In this document: in pieces, positions 51,770 through 59,131 of the stretch
How the letters are laid out: each line of letters begins with the position of its first letter
Numbering within the stretch: the first letter of the stretch is position 1
From: Salinigranum rubrum
GTDB taxonomy: Archaea > Halobacteriota > Halobacteria > Halobacteriales > Haloferacaceae
Assembly (NCBI RefSeq): GCF_002906575.1
Contig: NZ_CP026309.1
Coordinates: forward strand, 1,736,001 to 1,800,000
Length of the DNA: 64,000 bases
Direction: 5' to 3'
Notes under the pieces: model-generated
Told to the model about the DNA's origin: nothing
The model's database searches: none
The model's input: the letters and a program-made list of their open reading frames with translations, nothing else
Program-made: the position numbers and the translations under genes

Positions 51770-52813
51770 ATGTCACTCGAAGTGCTCTGGCTCGGCTGGG
51801 GATACCCACCGAACGTGACCGGTGGCCTCGACACGTTCGTCGGCGAGATGTTCGAACGTTTCCTCGACCGGGACGTCGATATCGAACTCGTCCTCCCGGC
51901 GGAGTACGCACCCGAGGGACGCGACAACATCGTCGGCGTTCCGACGGGCGACGGTGACATCATCACCCGCATCGGTCGCCTCTCCGCGGAGTTCGCGAAC
52001 CGCGCGGAGGGGAAGGACATCGTCCACACTCACGACTGGTTCGGCTACGGGCCGGGCTCGCGGGCGATGAACAACACCGACGCGAAGTGGGTGACGACGT
52101 TCCACTCGCTCTCCTCGGACAGGAACATCGACCCCCCACAGCGCGAAATCGAGACCGAACGGCGCGTCGTCGAGCGCTGTGACGAACTCATCGCGGTGAG
52201 CCACATCACCGCCCGCAAGGTGAACGAGGAGTACGGCGGGGAGTCGGAGGTCATCCACAACGGTTTCTCGACCGTCGAGCCGACCGGCCGCGACATCAAA
52301 GCCGAGCTAGGAATCGACGGCAAGATGCTCTTTTACGTGGGACGACACACCGACCAGAAGGGCATCTCACACCTCATCTACGCCCTGGAGAAGCTCCGCC
52401 GCGACGACGTGACGCTCGTGATGGGCGGGAGCGGCCACCTCACGGACCAACTGAAGAAGTTCGCCGAACTCCTCGGCGTCGAGGACAGTATCGAGTGGGT
52501 CGGCTTCGTCGAGGAGAAGTACCTCGGCGACTACTACAGTTCGGCGGACCTCTTCGTCTCCCCCTCGCTGTCGGAGCCGTTCGGCATCACCATCACCGAG
52601 GCGCTCTCGGTTGGCACGCGCGTCGTCGCCACCGAGTGCGGGGCCGCCGAGGTCATCCCCGAGTCCTGCGTCGTGCCCGCCGAGGTCGACTCCGGGTCGC
52701 TCGCGGACGCCATCGAACACGGCCTGTCGCTCGAAGGGCCGCTCGAGTACGAACCGCGGACGTGGGACACCGTCGTCGACGAACACCTCGACTTCTACGA
52801 ACGAATCGCCTGA
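51770..52813 (+). CDS. glycosyltransferase family 4 protein
   Basis: A 347-residue GT-B glycosyltransferase of the GT4 type. The N-terminal domain begins MSLEVLWLGWGYPPNVTGGL with the usual Gly-rich loop (VTGGLDTFVGEM). DIVHTHDWFG and ELIAVSHITARKVNEEYG are family motifs. The donor domain has LFYVGRHTDQKGISHLIYAL and the catalytic E-x7-E in SEPFGITITEALSVGTRVVA. It transfers a sugar from a nucleotide donor; glycogen-synthase-like or trehalose-type activities are possible, the substrate is not resolved. Confidence 0.88.
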   Translation: MSLEVLWLGWGYPPNVTGGLDTFVGEMFERFLDRDVDIELVLPAEYAPEGRDNIVGVPTGDGDIITRIGRLSAEFANRAEGKDIVHTHDWFGYGPGSRAMNNTDAKWVTTFHSLSSDRNIDPPQREIETERRVVERCDELIAVSHITARKVNEEYGGESEVIHNGFSTVEPTGRDIKAELGIDGKMLFYVGRHTDQKGISHLIYALEKLRRDDVTLVMGGSGHLTDQLKKFAELLGVEDSIEWVGFVEEKYLGDYYSSADLFVSPSLSEPFGITITEALSVGTRVVATECGAAEVIPESCVVPAEVDSGSLADAIEHGLSLEGPLEYEPRTWDTVVDEHLDFYERIA

Positions 52814-52854
52814 GCGCGAGCGAACGAGAGAGCGCGCGGAGAGTCGTTTCCCCG

Positions 52855-53244
52855 TTACCGCAGGACCCGAACGTCGGTGACGGGTTCGGGGTGCCGGATG
52901 GCGTAGCCGTCGCGGGTCGACCGCATGCCCTCTTCGGGGAACTGCTGTCGGGCGGACTGGTAGGGGCTGTCGTTCCGGGCGGCGGACTGATACGGGCTGT
53001 CGTTGCGTGCCGATTGATACGGGCTGTCGTTCCGGGCGGCGGACTGATACGGGCTGTCGCTGCGTGCCGACTGGTAGGGGCTGTCGCTCGTCTGCGGCGG
53101 GCGCTCGAAGTCCTCGGGCGGGAGGTAGATACGCTCGCCCGACGCCGAGCGGACGACGACGGCCGTGTCGCGGTCGCCCGCCATCTCGATCAGCGTCTCG
53201 CCGTCGACGATCTCCATCGTGAACTCGACGTCTTCGTCGGCCAT
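52855..53244 (-). CDS. DSPYQS-repeat protein
   Basis: A 129-residue haloarchaeal protein. The N-terminal half is a small beta-rich domain (VEFTMEIVDGETLIEMAG, then VVVRSASGERIYLPPEDF). It is followed by five tandem copies of DSPYQSAARN or DSPYQSARN (52955-53090), alternating 10 and 9 residues. It ends EEGMRSTRDGYAIRHPEPVT. No signal peptide or membrane helix. The repeat may be flexible and interaction-mediating. It is convergent with the glycosyltransferase. Function unknown. Confidence 0.75.
   Translation of the reverse strand: MADEDVEFTMEIVDGETLIEMAGDRDTAVVVRSASGERIYLPPEDFERPPQTSDSPYQSARSDSPYQSAARNDSPYQSARNDSPYQSAARNDSPYQSARQQFPEEGMRSTRDGYAIRHPEPVTDVRVLR
52955..53090. repeat. in-gene tandem repeat (30/27-bp alternating)
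   Basis: Five units starting at 52955, 52985, 53012, 53042 and 53069 encode DSPYQSA(A)R(N) on the minus strand. Spacings alternate 30 and 27 bp, so a 57-bp two-unit block has itself been duplicated. Confidence 0.85.
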
Positions 53245-53420
53245 GCGAGACGATGTGTCGGGCGGGTACTTAACTGTCGGGCCGCGGCCGTTCCCTCGCG
53301 AAACCGCGGGTCGGCGGCCGAGTCGCGGAGGGCCTCACCCGACGCGGGGGGAGTCGGCGGTACACCGGAGCACGGTCGGCAGCACACATTTACTGCTGGG
53401 GAACGCAGCCGTCAGGATGC

Positions 53421-53969
53421 ATGAACAGGCGCCGGTATCTCGCCCTGTGTGCCGGAATCGCCGCCCTCCCCGGCTGTGCGAACCGCCCTCCAGAACCGTC
53501 CGAAACCGAGTCCGACTCCACCACGTCAACTTCACCGTCGTCGACGCCGAGCGAAGCGCCGGCGACCCCGACGGAGTCGCCGACGGTGGCGGGCGACGCA
53601 CCCCCGACGGACTCGTCCCCCACGGACCCGCCGACGGCCGCCCCCGCGTCGCATCTCGGCTGGTTCGTCCTCTGGAACGACGACGACGAGCCACACCGGG
53701 TCACCCTCACCGTCAGCCGCGAGGCCCGGGTGATTCTCGACGAGACGCGCGACCTGTCGCCGGGCGCCGCCGCGGACGTGGAGAACCCCATCGAGACGCA
53801 GGGCGTGTACGAGGTCGTCGCAACCGTCGACGACGAGCGACGCGCCGAACGCGAGTGGCGAGTGTCCAACTGCGACAGCATCGAGTACCTGCAGGTGTAC
53901 GTCGGTGAGGACGGCGAGACGGAGATACGGACGATGCGGCAGACGATCGACCCTCACCCGACCTGTTGA
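53421..53969 (+). CDS. small lipoprotein with Thr/Pro/Ser linker
   Basis: A 182-residue exported lipoprotein. The N-terminus MNRRRYLALCAGIAALPGC has twin-type arginines and a lipobox, so the Cys at position 19 would be lipid-modified. About 55 residues rich in Ser/Thr/Pro follow, a likely glycosylated or flexible linker. The C-terminal 100 residues form a beta-sandwich-like domain (HLGWFVLWNDDDEPHRVTLT, then VYEVVATVDDERRAEREW). Function unknown. Confidence 0.72.
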   Translation: MNRRRYLALCAGIAALPGCANRPPEPSETESDSTTSTSPSSTPSEAPATPTESPTVAGDAPPTDSSPTDPPTAAPASHLGWFVLWNDDDEPHRVTLTVSREARVILDETRDLSPGAAADVENPIETQGVYEVVATVDDERRAEREWRVSNCDSIEYLQVYVGEDGETEIRTMRQTIDPHPTC

Positions 53970-53996
53970 TACCTCGCCGTATGCACGCGTGGAACG

Positions 53997-54004
53997 CTTT
54001 TAAT
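53997..54004 (+). promoter_or_regulatory. TATA-like box for rpa operon
   Basis: CTTTTAAT lies about 28 nt before the ATG at 54029 and fits leaderless spacing for the rpa transcript. Confidence 0.5.
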
Positions 54005-54028
54005 GCAGCCCGCCCATATCTCTTCCCG

Positions 54029-55324
54029 ATGGACATCGACGATCATGCCGAGGAGCTCGCCTCCGCCCTCGGCGTAGACAAAGCGGAGGTCAAAGCGGAC
54101 CTGGAGAACCTGCTTCAGTACAGCGTCCCCATCGAGGAAGCGAAACAGAGCGTCCGACGCAAGCACGGCGGCGACTCGGGGAGTTCTCGGTCGGCCCCGT
54201 CGGCGAAGGACGTCGGCACCATCACGACCGAGGACGGGAACGTGACCGTCACCGTCCGGGTGCTCACGGTCGGCACGCGCTCGATTCAGTACCAGGGCGA
54301 CGAACAGGTCATCCGCGAGGGCGAACTCGCCGACGAGACGGGGACGATATCGTACACGTCGTGGGAGGACTTCGGCTTCGAGGCGGGCGACTCCGTCACC
54401 ATCGGTAACGCGGGCGTCCGCGAGTGGGACGGCGCGCCCGAACTCAACCTCGGGAGTTCGACGACGGTGGCGATGGCGAGCGGGACCGTGGAAACGCCCT
54501 ACGACGACGAAATCGGCGGCGAGGCGGAACTCGCTGCCCTCGAACCCGGCGACCGCGGCCGGACGGTCGAGGCCCGCGTCGTCGAGGTCGAAGAGCGGAC
54601 GATCAACGGCCGCAGCGGCGAGACCGACATCCTCTCGGGCGTCCTCGGCGACGCGTCGGGGCGATTGCCGTTCACCGACTGGGAGCCGCGCGAGGGGATA
54701 ACGGAGGGGGCGAGCCTCCGGATGGAGGGCGTCTACGTCCGCGAGTTCCGGGGTGTCCCTTCCGTCAACCTCTCGGAGTTCACGACCGTCACGCCGCTCT
54801 CCGAAGCCGTACCGGTCCGCGAATCCGCACCGCAGTTGTCGATCCGTGAGGCCGTCTCGTCCGGTGGCATGTTCGACGTCGAGATCGTCGGCAACGTGCT
54901 GGAGGTTCGGGACGGTTCGGGACTCATCGAGCGCTGCCCCGAGTGCGGGCGGGTCGTCCAGAACGGCCAGTGTCGCACCCACGGCGACGTCGACGGCGAG
55001 GACGACATGCGCGTGAAGGCCATCCTCGACGACGGGAGCGGTACCGTCACCGTGGTATTGGACCGCGACCTCACAGAAGAGGTGTACGGCGGCACGATGG
55101 CCGAGGCGCGCGAGCAGGCACGCGAAGCGATGGACAAGGAGGTCGTCGCCGACCACATCCGCGAGCGGGTCGTGGGGAGAGAGTACCGGGTGCGAGGGAA
55201 CCTCTCGGTCGACGACTACGGCGCGAACCTCGACGCCGACGAGTTCGCCGAATCGGACGACGACCCGACGACGAGGGCGCGCGAGGTCCTCGACCGAATC
55301 GAGGACAGGGAGGTGTCCGCATGA
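54029..55324 (+). CDS. rpa1: replication protein A (RPA, ssDNA-binding)
   Basis: Single-stranded DNA-binding protein of 431 residues for replication and repair. The N-terminus MDIDDHAEELASALGVDKAE with VPIEEAKQSVRRKHG is a haloarchaeal RPA leader. Three OB folds follow: VTVTVRVLTVGTRSIQYQGD, GRTVEARVVEVEERTINGRS and MFDVEIVGNVLEVRDGSG. A C-terminal zinc motif is RCPECGRVVQNGQCRTHG. Start 54029 is favoured over an upstream in-frame ATG. Its stop overlaps the next gene (ATGA). Order rpa-rpap-rpe matches the rpa1 operon known from Haloferax. Confidence 0.9.
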   Translation: MDIDDHAEELASALGVDKAEVKADLENLLQYSVPIEEAKQSVRRKHGGDSGSSRSAPSAKDVGTITTEDGNVTVTVRVLTVGTRSIQYQGDEQVIREGELADETGTISYTSWEDFGFEAGDSVTIGNAGVREWDGAPELNLGSSTTVAMASGTVETPYDDEIGGEAELAALEPGDRGRTVEARVVEVEERTINGRSGETDILSGVLGDASGRLPFTDWEPREGITEGASLRMEGVYVREFRGVPSVNLSEFTTVTPLSEAVPVRESAPQLSIREAVSSGGMFDVEIVGNVLEVRDGSGLIERCPECGRVVQNGQCRTHGDVDGEDDMRVKAILDDGSGTVTVVLDRDLTEEVYGGTMAEAREQAREAMDKEVVADHIRERVVGREYRVRGNLSVDDYGANLDADEFAESDDDPTTRAREVLDRIEDREVSA

Positions 55325-57279
55325 GTTCGAGTTCGAGTTCGAGTTCGAGTTCGAACGCGAACGCGAACGGTGCCGAGGAGGCCCGACCGAGCCGGGAGGT
55401 CGCCTACCGGCTGTTCGCCGCCGAGTTCGACGACGCCTCCTTCTCGTACTCCGAATCGGACGAGGAGCGCGCGCCGAACTACGTCGTGACGCCGACCGGC
55501 GCGCGGGTGAACCGTCTGTTCGCCGTCGGCGTCCTGACCGAGGTGGAGCAGGTCAACGACGACGTTCTCCGGGGACGAATCGTCGACCCGACGGGCGCGT
55601 TCGTCAGCTACGCCGGGCAGTACCAGCCCGACGAGATGGCCTTCCTCGACCGCGCGTCGCCGCCGGCGTTCGTCGCGCTCTCGGGGAAGGCGCGGACGTT
55701 CCAGCCCGAGGACTCCGACCGCGTGTTCACCTCGGTCCGACCGGAGTCGATGAGCCGCGTCGACGCCGACACCCGCGACCGCTGGACCGTCTCGACCGCC
55801 GAGGCGACCCTGGATCGGGTCGGCGTGATGGCCGCCGCGCTCCGGTCGGGGCTTCGAGGCGGAGCACTCAGCGACGCCCTCCGCGATGCGGACGTGGACG
55901 AACCGCTCGCGAAGGGGATTCCGCTCGCTATCGACCACTACGGGACCACACCGGGGTACCTCGCCGCCCTTCGTCGTCTCGCCCTCGACGCGCTCGGGGT
56001 CGTCGCGAACGACCGCGACAGCGTCCGTCCGTTCGACCGCGAACCCGGGGAGGCGAGCGAGGGCGTCGACCTCGACTCCCTGGCGGCCGACCTCGACCTC
56101 TCCGCACCGGAGGGACGCGACGCGGCGGAGGCGCGTGCCGAGGAGGCGACTGCTCCGTCGACCGACACGGCCACCGAGGCGACCGAATCGACGGAAGCCA
56201 TCAGCACGGACGACACGGAGTCGGTCCCGGAGTTCGACGGAACGGCCCCCGAGCCCACAGCCGAGACGTCGACGTCACCGGCGGAATCGGCTCCCGAGAC
56301 GACCGCGACTGAAGCCGACGCCCCGTCGTCGGAGTCGACGTCGACCACGACGGAGTCCGGCGAGTCGGACATCGGTGGCGAGGAGAGCGAGGACACGGGT
56401 GCGGCGACACCCGCCGACGCCCCGTCGGCGCCCGAGAGCGCGGAGTCGACAGAGACCACGGAACCGACAGAGACCGGAGAGTCGACGCCGACCGAACCGG
56501 TGGAGGCGTCGGCAGGAGACGAACTCGGCGACTTCGACAGCGACACCACCTCGGAGGGGGAACTCGGTGACTTCGACGCGGACGACGCAGAGGACGCGGC
56601 GTCGACACCGAGCAACGAGACGGACGCGACGACCGGTGAGGCGACCGCACCCGAACCCGACACGCCCGACACGTCCGGGGCCGACGTAGAGGCGGCCGAC
56701 GCGGAGACGGCAGACGACCCGACGGCGGTCGACACGGAGGACGACGCCGAGGAGGGGATGTACGAACTCGACGCCGAGGAGCGCGCACAGATCGAAGAGG
56801 AGTTCGGCACGGAGTTCTCGACGGGGAGCGAGGTCGCGCCGGCGGGCGAGGCGGACATCGACGTGCCCTCTGTCGACGAACTCGAAGAGGAACTCGACGA
56901 GGAGGCCGGTGCGGAGAACGAGGCCGACGAGTCGGCCGCGGCCGCGACGCCCGACGGGACCACAGCGACGGCAGACGCCACCTCTGAGGCTGCGAACGAA
57001 CCGGAGGGGGCGGCTGACGCAACGGAAGCGACAGACGAGTCGGAGACGGCCGACGACGCGGGAGCGGACGAGGCACCCGAAGACGTCGACCTCGAAGCCG
57101 TCGCAGTCGAGGCGATGGACGACCTCGACGACGGTGACGGGGCCTCCCGCGAGGCGGTCGTGGCCCGCGTCGTCGACGAGTACGGGGTCGACCCCGAGGC
57201 CGTCGAGGACGCCATCCAGAGCGCGCTGATGAGCGGGCAGTGCTACGAACCGACCGAGGACTCGCTGAAGGCCATCTGA
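55321..57279 (+). CDS. rpap1: RPA-associated protein (RPAP)
   Basis: Partner of RPA, COG3390 family, 652 residues here. The N-terminal OB-like domain starts EVAYRLFAAEFDDASFSYSE and contains FAVGVLTEVEQVNDDVLRGR. It ends near residue 240. A disordered linker of about 300 residues rich in Glu/Thr/Ser/Pro/Asp follows, far longer than in typical RPAPs. A C-terminal helical domain comes last (DLEAVAVEAMDDLDDGDGAS, then VVDEYGVDPEAVEDAIQSAL). The first residues are ten Ser encoded by five AGTTCG repeats, a length-variable microsatellite. Overlaps rpa by 4 nt. Confidence 0.87.
   Translation: MSSSSSSSSSSNANANGAEEARPSREVAYRLFAAEFDDASFSYSESDEERAPNYVVTPTGARVNRLFAVGVLTEVEQVNDDVLRGRIVDPTGAFVSYAGQYQPDEMAFLDRASPPAFVALSGKARTFQPEDSDRVFTSVRPESMSRVDADTRDRWTVSTAEATLDRVGVMAAALRSGLRGGALSDALRDADVDEPLAKGIPLAIDHYGTTPGYLAALRRLALDALGVVANDRDSVRPFDREPGEASEGVDLDSLAADLDLSAPEGRDAAEARAEEATAPSTDTATEATESTEAISTDDTESVPEFDGTAPEPTAETSTSPAESAPETTATEADAPSSESTSTTTESGESDIGGEESEDTGAATPADAPSAPESAESTETTEPTETGESTPTEPVEASAGDELGDFDSDTTSEGELGDFDADDAEDAASTPSNETDATTGEATAPEPDTPDTSGADVEAADAETADDPTAVDTEDDAEEGMYELDAEERAQIEEEFGTEFSTGSEVAPAGEADIDVPSVDELEEELDEEAGAENEADESAAAATPDGTTATADATSEAANEPEGAADATEATDESETADDAGADEAPEDVDLEAVAVEAMDDLDDGDGASREAVVARVVDEYGVDPEAVEDAIQSALMSGQCYEPTEDSLKAI
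55324..55353 (+). repeat. hexanucleotide microsatellite in RPAP 5' end
   Basis: AGTTCG repeats five times directly after the start codon, encoding ten serines. Two and a half AACGCG units follow and encode Asn-Ala. Change by whole units keeps the frame. Confidence 0.85.
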
Positions 57280-58059
57280 ATGTCCCGGCGGGCGCGCGTC
57301 GAACCGGTCCCCGGCGAACCCGCGGCGGTCGCTCGAACCGACAGCGAGCGCGTCCTCGTCGTCGCCGACTACCACGCGGGTATCGAGGCCGGCCTCCGGT
57401 ACGAACGCGGCGTCGAACTGGAGAGCGCGGCGGACGTCCGTCTCGCCCGCCTGGAGCGCCTGCTCGACCGGACGGGTCCCGACAGGCTGCTCGTCCTGGG
57501 CGACCTCGTCCATCGAATCGGTCCCCCTGACGGCGACGAAGTCGACGAACTCGTTCGGGTCGTCGACCGCGTGACCGACCGGGTGCCGATGACGCTCGTC
57601 CCCGGCAACCACGACGGCGGCGTCGCCGACGCGGTGGCCGAGCGCGCCGTCGACCTCGCCGTCGTCGACTCCGGGGGGATTCGGTTCGGTCCGGTCGGGT
57701 TCGTCCACGGGCACACCTGGCCGGCGAGCGACGTTCTTCGTGCAGAGGTCGTCTGCATGGGACACGAACACCCCACGGTGAAGCTAGCGGACGAGGTGGG
57801 CGGGAGTCGCGTCGAGCGCGCGTGGCTCCGCGGCCGACTGGACCGCTCGGCGTTCGAGGGACACGTCGAGGGGGCCAGGAATGAGAGAGTGACCGAAACG
57901 GAACTCGTCGTCGTCCCGGCGTTCAACGACCGCTCCGGGGGGACGTGGGTCAACGTCGACGGTCAGACGTTCCTCTCGCCGTTCCTCCCCGACGCGCTCC
58001 CCGACGGCGAACTGTACCTCCTCGACGGGACGCGGCTGGGTCACTACCGGCGGGTGTGA
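57280..58059 (+). CDS. rpe: RPA-operon phosphoesterase (calcineurin-like)
   Basis: A metallophosphoesterase of 259 residues, third gene of the rpa operon; its ATG lies directly after the RPAP stop. Metal motifs are VLVVADYHAGIEAGL, LLVLGDLVHRIG, LVPGNHDGGVAD and GFVHGHTWPASDV, then CMGHEHPTV. This is the class III nucleotidase-like order of calcineurin phosphoesterases. Its substrate may be nucleic-acid ends; this is inferred from the operon. Length normal. Confidence 0.9.
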   Translation: MSRRARVEPVPGEPAAVARTDSERVLVVADYHAGIEAGLRYERGVELESAADVRLARLERLLDRTGPDRLLVLGDLVHRIGPPDGDEVDELVRVVDRVTDRVPMTLVPGNHDGGVADAVAERAVDLAVVDSGGIRFGPVGFVHGHTWPASDVLRAEVVCMGHEHPTVKLADEVGGSRVERAWLRGRLDRSAFEGHVEGARNERVTETELVVVPAFNDRSGGTWVNVDGQTFLSPFLPDALPDGELYLLDGTRLGHYRRV

Positions 58060-58170
58060 GTTCGTCGAGGTGACGGAGGAGGGGGAGGGCTCGGGACGTA
58101 CGGGTGATAGACTCCTCGTGTTTGGACGGCCGTACTGACCCGAGAGAGCGTCTGAGAACGTAAAGACCGA

Positions 58171-58624
58171 ACGGTACACGGCCACGGTGTGACCACACCC
58201 ACCCTAACCGACTCGTTCACTCGCCCCTCGCGCGGTGTCGGGTTGGCGAGACCTGTGGTCTCGCTGCTTCCCGTTCGTTTCGTCGCCGGCGTTGTGCGCC
58301 GGCTTCCAGCGGAACCGTCGGTTCCGCGCGGCTCACGGGAACGCGGACGGAGCCGCGACCGTCACGCGCCACCGCGCCCCGATTACGGTCGGCGCGCGGG
58401 AGCGAGTGAACGAAGCGAACGAGCGGCGTGGGAGGTCTTCGTAGGGGAGCCGAACGAACGGCTCGAAGCGAACCCAGTCGCTTCGGTGGGCCGCGAGCGC
58501 CTCCGTGCGCGAGCTACTGGCGGACGAGTCAGCCAAGCCCTCCGTTCGTTCCCTCCGGTCTCTCACGGAGACACCGGCTGGGGAGGCGTAAGACAGCGGT
58601 CCATCGCGCCCGTGTGCCACGCGG
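58171..58624 (-). repeat. dispersed hairpin element, copy e (long, inverted)
   Basis: About 455 nt. Terminal arms are ACGGTACACGGCCACGG at the left and a right arm CCGGCTGGGGAGGCGTAAG ending CATCGCGCCCGTGTGCCAC. Internal blocks match the minus strand of copies c and d: CCCCTCGCGCGG, GCGCCACCGCGCC and GGTCGGCGCGCGGGAGCGAG. Two hairpins are visible: GCCGGCG/CGCCGGC (58285-58303) and GCGGAACC/GGTTCCGC with loop GTC (58309-58327). The extra length lies between the second hairpin and the right arm. No gene is supported from 58060 to 58749. Confidence 0.68.
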
Positions 58625-58749
58625 CGTCCCTGTTGATCTGAGCGCTCTCGTCGCTGAACCTGCACCACCCACCGCTCGATACCCCGGCTGTATTCAGCGC
58701 ATCCCTCCCGTCAGCCGACGGTCCGAGAATCGAACCCAGCGCCGCCGAC

Positions 58750-58926
58750 TCAGACGATGGCCGCCAGCGTGAACGCCGAATAAACAATCGCGGCGAGGAC
58801 GGCGACGACGAGCAGCGGTGTCGGCTCGGTCGGCGCGCCGGACGCGGCGGGGTCCTTCAACCCCCGCACCGCGGTACCGAGGACGACCATCCCGACGACG
58901 AGGAGGACGAGCGTCTGGAGCGTCAC
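58750..58926 (-). CDS. 58-residue membrane protein
   Basis: A small membrane protein from GTG 58926. The first helix is TLQTLVLLVVGMVVLGTAV; then a short loop RGLKDPAASGAPTEP; then helix LLVVAVLAAIVYSAFTLAAIV. The GTG overlaps the stop of the 34-residue gene upstream (GTGA). Function unknown. Longer frames on this strand are out-of-family extensions. Confidence 0.6.
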   Translation of the reverse strand: MTLQTLVLLVVGMVVLGTAVRGLKDPAASGAPTEPTPLLVVAVLAAIVYSAFTLAAIV

Positions 58927-59027
58927 CCCGAGAGCCCCACGACGACGGCCCGGAGGAGCGTGACGAGTCCGGCGACGGCGAAGGAGAGCCAGTACAGCCG
59001 TGGGTAGTCGACCTCGATGTCTGCCAT
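58923..59027 (-). CDS. 34-residue single-helix membrane protein
   Basis: A very short frame, ATG 59027 to TGA 58923. Product: MADIEVDYPRLYWLSFAVAG, then LVTLLRAVVVGLSG. One hydrophobic helix after an acidic leader. The stop overlaps the GTG of the 58-residue membrane protein, which suggests both are real and translated together. It is divergent from the Lhr helicase. Function unknown. Confidence 0.55.
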   Translation of the reverse strand: MADIEVDYPRLYWLSFAVAGLVTLLRAVVVGLSG

Positions 59028-59131
59028 AGCGACACGTCGGCGGCGAGCGCCAAGAGCTCACCGTCTGAGCCGAGTCGTCTCCGGGGGGTTCGAAACGAGT
59101 CGCTTAATCCGCTCGCGTCGTTACCCCGGCT

